Assembly: GCF_900496995.4 (NCBI RefSeq) | Contig: NC_044018.1 | Span: 25,884,001 to 25,948,000 of the forward strand | Direction of reading: 5' to 3' | From: Aquila chrysaetos chrysaetos | Lineage: Eukaryota; Chordata; Aves; Accipitriformes; Accipitridae | Length of the DNA: 64,000 bases | Shown here: in pieces, positions 48,811 through 62,454 of the stretch | Position numbering within the stretch: position 1 is the first letter of the stretch | How the letters are laid out: each line of letters begins with the position of its first letter | Position numbers and translations under genes: made by a program | The notes under the pieces: model-generated | What the model was told of the DNA's origin: nothing | The model's database searches: none | What the model saw: the letters and a program-made list of their open reading frames with translations, nothing else

Positions 48811-50840
48811 CTGGAAAGGTAACAAGGTAAGTGTGTTAGGAAACATGACCTCAGGCTGCAGCCACTTTCCTATGGCCCTAAACAGCAGGATAAAGACACA
48901 GCATGCTGTTAAACATGGGCCAGGAACAAAGACATTTTAGTGTTGAAAGGTTATTGTTACTGAGGTAAAACCAAAAAATTCTTACCATAAAATACATCTT
49001 TTTTAAAATATGCATTTCTGTGCCTAAGTACAGCAATAGTGATAACTGCATTGTATAGGAAGCATAGTGATGATCCTCTCAGGGATCAGGAAAGTGATTC
49101 ACTAAGTGAAAATGACTTACAAAAAGTTATTTTGTAGGAGTATGTTGACTGCTGTACTCATGTATCTAGTATGTTTTGGCAGTAGTTTTATAAATGCTTA
49201 AGCTGATCTACACAACTGAAAAGAGTGCAATTAAGAAAGTGGTCATACCCCCTTTGTGGCTCGCAGACACTTGTTCTTAACGCCCAACTTGTGCTGGCAC
49301 CACCAATCTAGCTGACTGTGTGAAATGTCTGATCCAGTAAAAAATCACCCTTAAAATAAATAGTCTAGGGTTTTCAACTGGTTCAGCTTATGTTGTAAGA
49401 CAAGAAAAGCAGGGAAGGAGATGGTATAGACAAGGAAGGCCCGTCTTTTTTGGTGAGAGAGTTGGCTGTAAAACCACAGCCTGAATTATTCACTATGAAT
49501 AGGGTACACAGTAAAGACATCAGAAATAAAGTATAGCTCTTGCAGGGGATTTTGTATCTCTCTACTAAGCATAGAAAAAATCTGTCAAATGCCTGCTGTA
49601 AGCAGTGTTAGGAACCCTCCAGTCAGTTTGTCCAACTAGTATTGCCTGAATTTGGCATCTTGCTTTCTTTTGGTTAGTGTTGCTATACTCAGGTATGAAG
49701 AAGTGCCACAAGAAACATGCAGGAGATCTGCAAAATCCCTGCGAATAGCTGGGACTTCTTTTGCACCTTCAGAAGTGCTCACCTAAATACTAAAGATCCA
49801 TTGGAATTAACTGCAGCCTACCAAAATATATGCAAACACAATGTAGAGTAATCTATAAAGATCCCATATCGTCACCAGAAACCCTAACTTGTACCAAAGC
49901 CTATATTCTGGACTCACTGTTAAATCAATGAGAATTCTACCAGTGCTTTCAATGGGGATGAACTTGCAATTTCATTGACAGCGAATGTTTTAAACCAAAA
50001 CAGGTTTTATAGGACCATAACCCTTACTCCCACTAAGGATAACTTTTGCCTGTCTAGTGGAAAAATGCTGCAGGCCGATTTATACATAAATAGGTCTTAC
50101 CAGAGCAAGGGTTGAAGACAAACCCAAGTCCTTCTTGGAAAATGCATCAAAACTGCCTAACACCTAAATGCTTTGGACAGTTAAGAGTGAACCTCACAGT
50201 TAAGAGTGAATTCATGAGGTTATCATGCATTCTTAACTATTTTTTGAGCCAGGAATTATTGGGCCAGCAACATCGAGAGACATAGGAGAAATGGCAACAA
50301 ACGTCTGTCTGTATATCTTCTTTGCTTACTACTGTCTTGAAGGCTGGTAACAGAACTCAGGTGCTCTGATGTGTCTTAAAAGCATTACCAAAGTCAGCTA
50401 AAGACCAAAATAATTACTGCTAGAGAGCTGTACCAGGACTCAAGGATACTCAATATGGGGATCTTTTACAAAAGATACAGATATAAGCTGATTTCCATGA
50501 TTTCCTCCCTCATTTGCTCAAAATTTGAAAGATCACAATAATAGTCTATAGAGGTGTCACTCCGTACAGGTTAGAAACTAAACTGACAAACCTGTGTGGG
50601 AATATCCACATAAGAAATGCTGCATCCTTAGACAGGGTTAACCCACAGGACTGTGTCACACCATGTAGGCCTGCAACGATAGCATAAGCAAAAATGGCTG
50701 TGGATGTTATAAGCAGTACACACTAGGTCATATATAAACATGTTTAGGTGTCTTCACCTCAAACCAAATCAAGAAGATAAATAAAAAATAAACAAACAGA
50801 ATACGAGTTCTCATCAATGATTTACTGAAATATCAGGAAA
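48811..50840. other. No gene recognised (exon 2 of pseudogene D expected here)
   Basis: I searched the minus strand for the conserved [10 protein letters not shown] coding string and the ATG context and found nothing. The sequence is AT-rich with no clear transposon ends. Confidence 0.5.
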
Positions 50841-51635
50841 TGACCCATCAGTTGGGCCAGACCTGGAGCAGTACAGGGTTGCCAGAGCAGAGATTCCCCT
50901 GCAGCCCATGGGGAAAACCATGGTGAGGCAGGCTGTCCCCCTGCAGCCCGGGGAGGACCCCACGCCGGAGCAGGGGGATGCCCTGAGGATGCTGTGACCC
51001 CGTGGGAAGCCCACGCTGGAGCAGGCTCCTGGCAGGACCTGTGGCCCCGTGGAGAGAGGAGCCCACGCTGGAGCAGGTTTTCTGGCAGGACTGGTGACCC
51101 CGCGGGGGACCCACGCTGGAGCAGTCTGTGCCTGAAGGACTGCAGCCCACGGAAGGGATCCACGCTGGAGAAGTTCACAGAGGACTGTCTCCTGCGGGAG
51201 GGACCCCACGGTGGAGTAGGGGACGAGTGAGGAGTCCTCCCCCTGAGGAGGAAGGAGCGGCAGAGACAAGGTGTGAGGAACTGACCCCAACCCCCATTCC
51301 CCGTCCCCCTGCGCCGCCGGGGGGAGGAGGGAGAGAAAATCGGGAGTGAAGTTGTCCTCGGGAAGAAGTGAAGTGTTGGGGGAAGGTGTTCTAAGATTTG
51401 GTTTTACTTCTCATTATCCTACTCTGATTTGATTGGTAACAAATTAAAGTAATTTCTCCACGTCGAGTCTGTTTTGCCCATGACGGTAACTGGGGAGTGA
51501 TCTCTGCCAGTCTTTAGCTCGACCCATGAGCCTTTTGTTATATTTTCTCTCCCCTGTCCAGCTGAGAAGGGGACTGATAGAGTGGCTTTGGTGGGCACCT
51601 GGCATCCAGCCAGGGTCAACCCACCATACATGACC
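50841..51635 (-). mobile_element. LTR with internal tandem repeats, reversed and shortened (copy 2)
   Basis: It reads from TGTATGGTGGGTTGACCC at 51630 downward. The body is nearly the same as the copy at 54831: GGACGGGGAATGGGGGTTG and GGGGAGGACTCCTCACTCG, then the CTCCAGCGTGGG array. The family 3' end (the CCACACAAACC part) is missing. The direct repeat TGACC at 50841-50845 and 51631-51635 may be the target duplication, but the low end does not finish in CA. The boundary there is therefore uncertain. Confidence 0.8.
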
Positions 51636-53215
51636 ATCAGCTATTAGGCTTATCACCGACCAGTACTGGCAGACAGTCACCTCCTATGTCTTCTGCATCT
51701 TTGCTCATGGAACATTTGTTTGAACAGCATTACACCACAACTTTCCTCACATTCTGGTGAAAAAGTTCACTTAGCAAAGGAATTAAGATCAGCTACAGGG
51801 TTTTCCAAACTTTCATATAAAACTAATCTGGGATTAAACCAAGGACTAAACTGTAATTGCAATTGACATTAGGAAGGCAGGTGACAGATAAGCCACCGTA
51901 GGTCAATAAAAACCTTGTAATTCCTGGCAATGAGGGAAAAGTATTTTTAGTGCTGAGAACTTCAGTCACGCTGAAGCTGGGGAGATTGATGAGCTCTCAA
52001 GTGGGCAACTCATTCATCAAATATCAGACAAGTGTACTCACAGCATTCCAAGGTCAAGCAGCATCTTAATTCTCAACCCATAGCTAACACAGGAATTAAA
52101 CAATGCCATTAGGGATTGCACACAAGTCTTTTCTTGTAAACTGTATCATTAATATAGAACTAAAAATAACAGATGTGAAACCCCAAGACAACATCCTACA
52201 GAGCAGCTTTTCAAAGCATAAGTGCAATTTATTGAAGTGATTAAAAGCATTTGAAATTCGTTTGTCAAGTCATCTGCTGAAACCATAGATTAAAAAAAAA
52301 AAAAAAAAAAAAAAGAGGAAAAGAAATAACATTTTGAGTTTGGAAGGTATTAACTTCTATACGACGTTTGTGTGACAGTTTACTACCTCTCCTTCACATG
52401 TCCCTTCTCTGGTTTATAAATGCAAATGAAATGCCTTTGCATGAGGCATATGGATTAACAAGGATCCTCTTCATATGAAGTATAAAGAATTTATCCTCCA
52501 AGAAAAATAAAAATGAAGTTTGCAAGCCCCAACTTTCATTCATGACACAACATGACAACATGACCACATAAAAATAAAAAGTTTATTTGATTAGAACAGA
52601 TCCTCTAGATACAGCAGTTACGCAAAAATGCCATTTGGCAGTCAATTTGTTTCCTAATTCAGTAATGAGAAAAAAGTGCAGCTTAGTTATAAAGGCACAA
52701 TGCTGATATTTCAGACAAGTCACTGATGTCCAATAAAACTGGCAAGAGAAACACCTCCCTCATACTTTCTTTAAAAACCACTTGTTTCATTTGCCTACAG
52801 TGATATTAAAAACAATAAAGGCCTGAATTGGGAGCAATCATCATACAAAAATCTGATCTGGATCTCAGAAGAAAGTCCTCAGAAGTAGCAGAATAAGCTG
52901 AAGCTGCCAGTCAGCAACTCACATTTCTTTCTTTTTCGCTCTTCCAAAGTCTCCAGGAAGACAGCATGCTTGCTGCCACTTCACTTGCTTAAAGTTACCA
53001 AAAAAAATCTCAAGAAGAATGAAGGAAAAAAATAGGCTAGTAGTAAAGTGTTATAAAAGATACCTGCCTACTGTATTTTGTATGAAAGAACATAAGATAC
53101 TACCCATTGAAACTCCTTTCAAACAGCCCTTCACCTTCTCTCTGCAGTATAATTGTACCTGTGCAATCTGATAGTTCTCTTAAACTGAGCACAACTTTTG
53201 TTTTAGCCAGGCACA
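51636..53215. other. 3' flank of gene E
   Basis: It contains an A-run of about 24 bases at 52291-52314. On the minus strand an AATAAA lies at 52587-52582, about 630 bp past the gene E stop, a candidate poly(A) signal. No further exon was recognised. Confidence 0.5.
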
Positions 53216-56200
53216 CTAATTCGCTTTCACGTCATAATACATGTGGAGAACTCTCCTCACCGTCTCCACGTATTTATCATCAGGAACAGGTTTTCTCTGG
53301 CTTCCTGGCTCTAGAAATTTCTTGATTGTGGGGATGCTGCTTATCCTTGCTTTAAATGCCTAAAAAGGTAAACAGTAAGTACATGGTATTTAAAGAACAG
53401 GAAGTAACACAAGAAAAAACAATTTTACTGATTTGTGTAACATCCTTCAAAAAGTTGTATGTGGAGGCAAGACAGGAAATACAGTTTTAGCCATGGATGA
53501 ATTTTAGTCCCCCCACTCCAACCTTGCTATTTTAAAGAGTAATAAAACAGCCCTCTGTCTTGTATTGATATGGGATGAAGTGGAAACAGTTATCTGTGGT
53601 TTCAGATGTGTACTTTACTCAGATCACTTCTTGTGATCCAGAAAATATCTTCTCCTTAAAGGTATCACAGAACTGGTGAGGGGATGGAAAAAAAAGGGAG
53701 GGTGGATTTCTTCAGATCTGTACAGGGATTACTCCAGAAAATAATAGGTTATCTAGATGAAATATATTACGAGGTTCTTCCTAAAGCAAGAAGAACAAGA
53801 CTACAAGGAAAGAGGACTGACAAATGCTCTTGTTTCGTGGAATTATCTACACACAACAGACTTTGAAATATCATTTATCACATTTCCAGCCATGAGTCTA
53901 TTGTTAGTGTAAGGTACCTGTAACTGAGGAAAGCCTAAGAGCACATCTGACTTCTTCTCTTCTACCATTAAAATGGCTTCAAGAAGATGAACATCTGCCC
54001 AGCTAAAACTGTTGCCAACAAGAAAGTCCTGCCCATGGTCCTTCAAAACCTAGAAGTGTCATAAACAAAAATGTTCAGATATGGATAGCCAGCTGGGGTT
54101 GATGTTTTCAAAACGCACAAGCACACCTTCTTTGACAATACTTACTGCCTCCACTTCTTTTCACCTTTTTCTCCCATGCAACTACGGATAGTAATAGCGT
54201 GGGGGATGTGGGCCCAGTGCCTGCGATCACTGACCATTTTACGGGATATCTATGAGCAGTCCTCACAGCGGCAGTCTAGAATCCCAGGGTTTCTCCTATA
54301 GCTCTAGGCAACCCCACAGACTGGACTACAGGGTTAGATACCTCCTTGGTATTCACTCCTTTCCAGCGTAATCAATCTTGAATTTTTCTGTATGTAGTTA
54401 CAGCTTCAGTGGGAAAATAGAGAATGTAAAAGAGAGGTGATCAGCCTAAAGCAGTGGGGCTAGGATGCAACAAATGGAATCTAGGGTAGAATGAACTCTG
54501 GCAGCTATCTATAGGAGAGCTGGTATTTAGGTCAGAAACTGTCTTCCCTTTAGCCTTTAAAACAGAAAAGCAGCTATTTCTGCCAGATCATCCTGCCTGT
54601 GTATGTTAATTTCCATTGAGAGCACCTCTTAGGTCCTCTCTAAGATCAGCTAGAGAAAGACCAAGATTCCAGTGTGGCTTAAGCAGCAGACCACTCAGAC
54701 TGGAAGACAGCAGTGATAGCTGTCTATTACTGTGGTTAAAAAAAAAAAAAAAAAGTAGATGTATTTGAAATTTAAATAAAGCTGACAGTTTGCTATTCTA
54801 AAATGGCATTGCCTTTGCAATGCAAGTTACTGTGGTGGGTTGACCCTGGCTGGATGCCAGGTGCCCACCAAAGCCACTCCTATCACTTGCCTTCTTAGCT
54901 GGACAGGGGAGAGAAAATATAATGAAAGACTCATGAGTTGAGATAAGGACAGGGAGGGATACTCATCAATTGCTGTCACAGGCAAAACAGACTCAACGTG
55001 GGGAAATTACTTTAATTTGTTACCAGAGTAGGACAATGAGAAATAAAACCAAATCTTAAGAACACCTTCCCCCCACCCCTCCCTCCTTCCTGGGCTCAGC
55101 ACCACTCCCTACTTCTCTACCTCCTTCCCCTGAGTGGCAGAGGGGGACGGGGAATGGGGGTTGGGGTCAGTTCCTCACACCTTGTCTCTGCCGCTCCTTC
55201 CTCCTCAGGGGGAGGACTCCTCACTTGTCCCTGCTCCACCGTGGGGTCCCTCCCACAGGAGACAGTCCTTCACGAACTTCTCCAATGTGAGTCCTTTCCG
55301 TGGGCTGCAGTCCTTCAGGCACAGACTGCTCCAGCGTGGGTCCCCCGCAGGGTCACAAGTCCTGCCAGCAAACCTGCTCCAACGTGGGCTCCTCTCTCCA
55401 TGGGGCCACCGTGGACCTCCCTGGGCTGCAGGGGGACAGCCTGCCTCACCATGGTCTTCCCCACGGGCTGCAGAGGAATCTCTGCTCCGCTGCCTGGAGC
55501 ACCTCCTCCCCTCCTTCTTCACTGACCTAGGGGTCTGCAGGGTTTTTTGTCTCACATATTCTCACTCCTCTCTCCAGCTGCAGCTTGTTGCACAGGTTTT
55601 TCCCCTTCTTCTATCTGTTCTCCCAGAGGCACTACCACTACCACTGATGGGCTCGGCCTTGGCCAGTGGTGGGTCCGACTTGGAGCCAGCTGGCACTGGC
55701 TCTATCAGACATGGGGGAAGCCTCTAGCAGCTCCTCAGAGAAGCCACTCCTGCAGCCCCCCTGCTACCAAAGCCTTGCCACACAAACCAAATAGTTACAC
55801 AGTTTCATTTTTCCTAAAACCAGGAAGTTGCTTTTTTAACTGTATATAGCTAGGTTTACACCTTCATTGGATCGTAACAGTTTTGAGCCAAAGGGGATAC
55901 TTGGACCCTTCAGTCTGAATGTTGATGCTACTCAGACCATGAAATCTCATTTAGGAATTTTTGTATTTAACCTGCTCTGTCCTCCCTCTCATCTCTTCAG
56001 CCTGCAGACAGTGTGATGTCCTGGTTTAAAATACTGCACTGATACTTCTCTGTTTCTTCTGCTTTTGGTACAATACCCAGTGTTCCCATTGTTATCCTTC
56101 CAGAACAATGGAAGGAAATGATCCTTCTACATACCTTTTCATATGCTGGGAAATACCTGCTTGTCGCCTTTTGGACTATAACAGCACATTGTTTCTCTTT

Positions 56201-59200
56201 ATCCTCAGCCGACAAGAATGGGAACATCAAAATGAAGCCCATAAGGTCATCAGTTCCTCCAACATACATATCAATCCTTAAAACAAAAGCAAACAAAAAC
56301 CTTAAATAAGAAGGCACCTTCATAAGCAGAGTTTCTTAGATTTTTGTTGTGATAGTAGAAGTTGAAGCTGAATTTCCCACCCTCCTCATGAAAATTATTT
56401 TTGCAGTTAAAAGAAAATATGTCACAGTCTGAGTCTCACTCATAATTGTAGTGCTGTCGACACTTTACTTGCCTCATTGTGCAGGATTAAACAGGATTGT
56501 ACAGAGGTTAAAAAAGTTTAACTTTGGTGTTATAGATCACTTCAGAATCACCAAAGAAACACACAGTACCACAAGAAGTCATCCCCAACTGGTTTAGTTG
56601 TCTGGATGTATCCCGCCTTCAGGGTTTCATCCAAAGTCCAAGTGGTACCAAATAGATTAATAATGGGGTTGGAAACCTGAACTGTACCAGGTTCCGCACC
56701 TAGCTAAATTATTAGTACAGCAGTTCTTCAGATCATTCCTTTTATCCATTTTTCCATAGCTCTGACAGTAGGTTTTGTACTGTAGACAAGACTCAAATTT
56801 AAATTAAGTCCTCACGAATATGAATAAAGTATCTCGTAAAATAGTCTAACAAAGTCTTCATCCTATGTGGTAAGAGATTTGAGTTCCTGCTGTGTAATAA
56901 GACTAACTGCAGTTTTTGTTGTCAGGCAACAGCTTCTCAAAAAAGCCTCTGTAAGGATTAAACAAGTTATGTGCAATAAGAAGCTATCAGATATTCCTGC
57001 AAGCCTTAATGTATGTCAGCTTCTCACCTGCATCTATCCAGTCTTCCAAAACTGCACTTCCACACTATACAAGACCAGCTATCCAAAGTACTTAAGCCTG
57101 GAGCTAATAACAGCAAGCCTTCCTCAAAACACTGATGCTTCCTTCCCCCTGCCCAAGAACAAATCAACAAATACACTTCATTTATATTTGCTGGTAAAAC
57201 AGCCGGAATAGCTTCCAGGCTAAATCTAAAACTCGATGCAAGAGAATTCTGTTTGAAGGAAAAGGTATGCAAGGAATGCAAGCTACAGGAAATGATGCCT
57301 TATTAACAACGTAAAGAAGCTGATAAACTATGACTGAGGCTCCTGTCTGAATATTCATTCTTTTTGTTACTTCCCTGAACCTGCTTCAGCCAATTCTTCC
57401 AACCATTTGCATTGTTTAATGGCAGTTTATTTTAAACTATCTATTAAAGTTAGATGCTTTACTAGTTGACCTTTAGTTTTCCTTCTTTTGAAAAACAATA
57501 GCAAATGGACATTTAAAGGCTACATATTGAGACAGCCCAATCACATTTTTTTTCCTTCACACAGACACATCAAGACCTGGATTTAATTTCACATGAAACC
57601 AGAAGTTTTTCAACATCAGCTATTCTTTCCCCAACTTTCAAAGACCTAAACCATGCACTTTTCACAGTGCTGTGGAACATCATGCAATCGCAGATAGCAT
57701 CAATGACAGATCTTATTTTGCAGCCAAAAGTTAAAAACTAACCACTGCTTTCCAAAAAGTTTTCTGTTTACAAAAGTAGTTCAACATTTACATGCTAGTC
57801 ACCTCTCAATTACCTGTGTCAAGCTATACTAAAGCACAATAAACCCCTGCCTCAAAAATTTTTTATGTAAAAATAATCAAATTAGAACAGATCATTTGGC
57901 CTGCATCTAACTGTGGCCTGTCAGGCTTACTGCAAGTTGTGTGTCACTGAGGCACGCAGGTGATTCTCTGGGTGTGCAAGTATTCAATTAATTCTAGATG
58001 TATCTAAGCTACTATAATAAATTCAACAAGAGTAGTACTGTTACAGTACAGGGCTCTCTCCATCAGGTCCTTCCCGTAGAGCTTGTACTTTGCTGCTATG
58101 TAGCTGAGGATGGCTCTAGTCTGCACCATCTTCATCCCATCGATCTCCACCATGGGCACTTGCTGAAACAGCAGGGATCCACCTAAAGGGAAAGCCACAC
58201 ATTATTCTACTGGATCTAGTAACTCCACATCAGATTTCTTGCTGTCTTCAGAATATCATTACTTTTATGGTGAGCTTGCTGTGGGTAGTCATTATATTAA
58301 ACTGGAGTTCTTCCACGCAAACAATAAGTTACAGTGGTGAAGACAAATTAAACTGTGGAACACAATTATTGTGGATTAACACGCTTGCTTTTAAAAAATT
58401 TCACTGAAGTTGCAGTCAGGACTGTGTACAGCAGCTTTTATGCTGAAATTGAAATACAGTGGAGACAATCACACTGAACATATCAACTGAGTAAAAAGTG
58501 TCTAATTCTAAATACAGTTAAAAAATTCTGTTCCATTATTTAAAACACAGTTGAAGCAAATGTCAGATTCCCAAATTTCTCTCTTAAAAGCAGTATCTTA
58601 AGCTAAATCAGGACATTCAATGAACTTTTAGGATACCTTTTTTCAAGTTACTGAAGCCCAGGGTAAGTTTGTGGGACCAGGTAGGACACGTAGACAAACA
58701 GAGAACAGAACAACCCAGAGGCCAGCCTGGGGAATTCTCCAGGTTAGAAAGAAATTCAATTTTCAATTGCATCTGTCCACATATGGGAAAAAAAATCAGC
58801 CTCTGCAGCTGTTCACAGCTCTCAGTTTTACTCCCCTCTCTGCTGTGTGGAAAGAAAGTCCCACAGAGTCTTCAAAGTCTTCTCTGAGACTAAGTAAAGT
58901 CTGGCCACCCTTTCTTGAAGTTTCACATTGACTCACCTTGCAGGAGCTTCTCATACTGCTCTCGAGTTTCCAAAAACTCTTCTTCAAACTGACAAAGAGA
59001 ATGAGGAAGAAAAGGAAATGAGCATCTTTTCACATTTCTAGAACAGATAAACTTTTTAAGCATCATAAAAGGAAGAGAATATACACATCATGGTTCCTTC
59101 CATTCCAGATATGGCTCTAAGGAAGAAAATACTAAGGGCAGAAGCACTGTCAAAACCTCTTGGACTGTCATCTGTGACAAATGCTGCTAAAGGCAACCCT

Positions 59201-60961
59201 AACAGAAAAACAGGCAATAAGAACTGGAGTGAGGATGGTTTGTTTGATATTGAACAGGCAATTTAATGTGACACAGTCAACAATACAGACTAGGCTGTCC
59301 TTAAAATTCTTTCTAGTATGTGGAAAAAAAGCTCTGCTGTGGGATACTTTGATTTCGGAGGTAGACAGGACTTAGAAAGTTAAAACAAAGCTTTTACAAA
59401 ATAATGTAAAAGCGGTACACCCAGCAGGAAGTTTAGTACAGAAGCATGTTTAGGACACCTAAAGATGAATTATGCACTAGCTGAGAAACAAAAAGATACA
59501 GAATTGCCTGTGATCAGAATGATGTAGTTATATTCAACATGGTTGAGGATGGCTGGTCCAATCAGTGCTACTCACGGAGGAATTCAGTTCAAGATTAAGA
59601 CACCAAAGTTAGATGTCTACATGTACATGTTTGCATGTGCCATACATGTCTATAGTCAATGTAGACCATGAAGACTAGAAAATGATTGAGCTTACCAATC
59701 CCTAGATGCTGAGCTATGGACTCCCAAGGATCCTTCCTCAGTCAACTTCTGTCAGAAAGTCTGTGCAACTTATGTTAATAATTAAGACTTGCTATACTAG
59801 GGAAACGCCAGAAGATTAGGTATACTAATACAATGCCAATGTTCAAGTGTACTAAGTGTGATCACAGAGTCAAAAATTCAGAACCCAGGTTTCTGCTGAT
59901 GAAAAGCTGGGAAAAGAATACCTCAAGGAAAAATGTAATAATTGGTACCTGTCAATATTTTTTTTTTAATTAAAAAAAAAAAAAAAGAAAGAAAGAGAGA
60001 ATTAAAACACAGGAACAAATGATGCAGGAAGCAGCCAGTTGTGTCTTCTGTAAGGCCTTTAGATAAAGACTGGTGGTCTTTTTGAAACACTCATATTCCT
60101 TGGCTCAGTACAGGGGTAACCACATGAAGTGTAAGAGCCTGCAGTCCTAAAGAGGACGTTTGGAGCAACTACTAGTCCTTTCTGTCCTCAAACTGAATTA
60201 TCAGTTTATCACCAAGACAGATAGCAAATGAATAAGTAAATTATATCCCATTAAAAAAAACAATTTTAAAGTGGTGTCTTGCTTCTCTGGTTTACCCAAA
60301 TATTTTTCTTCCTGCTCTGAGACTTCTAATTTCCCTACACATGTGGGTCAGTTTGCTCACTTCACCCTGTTAAGCCTCATCTAAATGATGCAAATAAAAC
60401 AAAATCTATTTTGTGCTATAGCTTATTGTGGAGGATGCAGCCAGTGGAGTGAAAAATAAAATAAAAATCTGTGCGAGCATCCAACTGAAAACAGAAAGAC
60501 TAGAGAAAGTAAATTTTTTGCTATTTTACTTGGCACAGATAATACTTGTTATGCCAGGAACACATCTATCATTCAGCTCAACAGCTCTGGGTCAGTAATC
60601 GAATGCTTAATTAAGCATTACGCATTCTTGCATTAAGCAAGAAACTGGTTTACAGTGTCATTGCTCAGAAGACATGTAACTGGATGCCATACTTTTGTGT
60701 GCCTAAAGTAAGAGTGTTTAATTATACTGAATAGCCAATGCTCATTTACTATTGTGTCTTGGGATGCCCTTTCTTTTTTGGTTAATAACCTGTGATCTGC
60801 CTCAAAGACAAGCTTACCAATGTTCAGCTTAAAATTAAAAACACTAAAACAAACCTCGACCCCAGCTGCAGCTAACAACCAGCGAATTGACTCCATCTTG
60901 CCTCTTCCATCAAAGTAGTAAAGTTTTGGTTTTCCGGCCATGACTTCAAACTTCCTGTTAC
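53216..60961 (-). CDS. GSTA3: Alpha-class glutathione S-transferase, gene E (complete, 229 aa), GSTA3-like
   Basis: Coding exons: 60941-60855 ([19 protein letters not shown]...), 58988-58937, 58182-58050, 56276-56135, 54049-53918 and 53359-53216 (stop TAG). Lengths are 87, 52, 133, 142, 132 and 144 nt, all with AG/GT borders and no internal stop. The 229-codon length, the exon 3 string [13 protein letters not shown], the exon 5 start [13 protein letters not shown] and the tail [16 protein letters not shown] fit chicken GSTA3 as I remember it; a database check would settle the name. Tyr9, Lys15, Phe52, Gln54-Val55-Pro56, Gln67, Asp101, Arg131, the exon 6 [14 protein letters not shown] box and Tyr212 are present. 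The exon 3/4 junction codon is Gly47, where other copies have Asp. The tail is seven residues longer than in gene C. Predicted role: cytosolic glutathione conjugation of reactive alkenals and related electrophiles. A 963-bp LTR sits in intron 5. Exon 1 is not found. Confidence 0.95.
54826..55798 (+). mobile_element. LTR with internal tandem repeats in intron 5 of gene E (copy 3)
   Basis: The LTR is 54831-55793 (963 bp), from TGTGGTGGGTTGACCC to ACAAACCAAATA; the expected terminal CA has become TA. It is flanked by GTTAC at 54826-54830 and 55794-55798. The same GC-rich CTCCAGCGTGGGTCC / GGGCTGCAG array as in the copy at 46981 fills about 55240-55500. Its orientation is opposite to gene E and inverted relative to the copy at 50846-51630. 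A 197-codon open frame across it is a by-product of the repeat. Confidence 0.87.
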
Positions 60962-62454
60962 CTAAAATAGTAATAAAAGATAATGAGTTAATAATGATAC
61001 AAAAATCTGATGGCAGCTGGAATAATGGTTCACAGGTCACTCACATGACAAAAATTTAAGTTAATTTTTGACAAAACATTTCAGTAAAGTTTCAGTCTAA
61101 ACTGATTTGGTTTTACTGCTGCACAGTCAAGTCACAGTATTTCATAGTCTTTTCATTCCCCTGAAAGTCAGGAAAAGTCAGCATCAAGTAAGTAGGAGAT
61201 AACAGAAAAAAATAAAATCACCACAAAGGAAATCCTTAAAACTTTTGGAAAATGTAAGTTTTAGCACTGGAGTTACTCAATCACCACTGAAAGCCAAGTT
61301 TCGATCAAAGGGGAGAAGAGGCAGTAGACAGGTTTTTCAAATCTGACAGTTCTTGTATCAAAGAATGCCAAAGTACGTAAACATTAATTCTACGCATACT
61401 TAGGTGAAGTATGGGAATGTATTTTCAAAGCTTCTCACTTTTCTTTCTAGCTGTGGTGATCCAGGCTAAGTATGTGATCTGGAATCAGTAGAAACTTTTA
61501 AAAGAATGACCAGTTTCTTCTGTAATAATCTAGATTAAAATACAAAGATTCAGACTTTTGCACCACTTATACTTCTACTGGTGGCACTATTTTCTATTAA
61601 TAAACCCTGTTGCTAAGCAAAACTTTACAGACTTTTCAGTTGATCAAATACACCATGCTTTGCAAGCAGCATTTTAGTTCTTGAATGGCTTCATAAACGA
61701 GGCTATTAATTGTTATTTTTTGAACAGACTAGTATTTAGGTCTCAGCAGGGATTGGATTCCACTGTAGAGCCGTAAGCCAAAGGAGCATCAAATTTCATC
61801 ATACTGGCATTTCATATGCAGAACTCCATAATAGCAACTCCTCGCTGCAACTGAGAGCTGTTTTCCCTCTGTAGGGAGATTTCTTCTCACTCCAATCCAC
61901 AATTCAAGTAATCCTGGAAAAGAGGCTGTTGGCATGTGAACAATAACCTCCAGTTCCCAATGTTGCAAGAGCTCCTTCATAAGTGGAGGGGAAAAGCGAC
62001 CTCTGAAAGACCTTAAGCACACGCGAGGCAAGCAATCCACTTGTTAGCCAACAGGCATGACAACATAACACAAAATACAAGACTGCATCTTACCATGGGA
62101 ATTCAAATGAGTCAAGCTATTCTGCCCTTCATGCCTGCTTAGGGGCCTCCATTTCTTCTTAGGTGTGAAATATATTAACCTGATTCGTGTCAATATAAAA
62201 CAACGATAGGGCCGCATGGTGAAATGTGACCCTCTCTGCATATGTAATCTTTAACCGTTTTGCTTGATCTTGTATAACTGTAGGCCTAAGGGAAGTAGGA
62301 GAGTATGTATATAGTTCTTGCTTCCTGCAAAAGCCATATAACAGTAGGGAATTACAAAAGTTGGAAACGAAATAAAATCAGACATCAAGTAGAAATCGAA
62401 AAATACTTCACACGGTCTCTCGGAAGTAGCGGAATCCTATAGTTGCAAAGGTTT
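60962..62454. other. Upstream region of gene E; possible internal retroviral remnants at the right end
   Basis: Presumed intron 1 of gene E. The last few hundred bases before the polypurine tract at 62455 might be the 3' end of a provirus, but open frames at 61789-62241 show no retroviral motif I recognise. Confidence 0.4.

Noticed and set aside
61789-62241. Two minus-strand open frames before the polypurine tract, considered as retroviral env
   Set aside because: The wrong strand for the plus-oriented LTR, and no envelope motif was visible.
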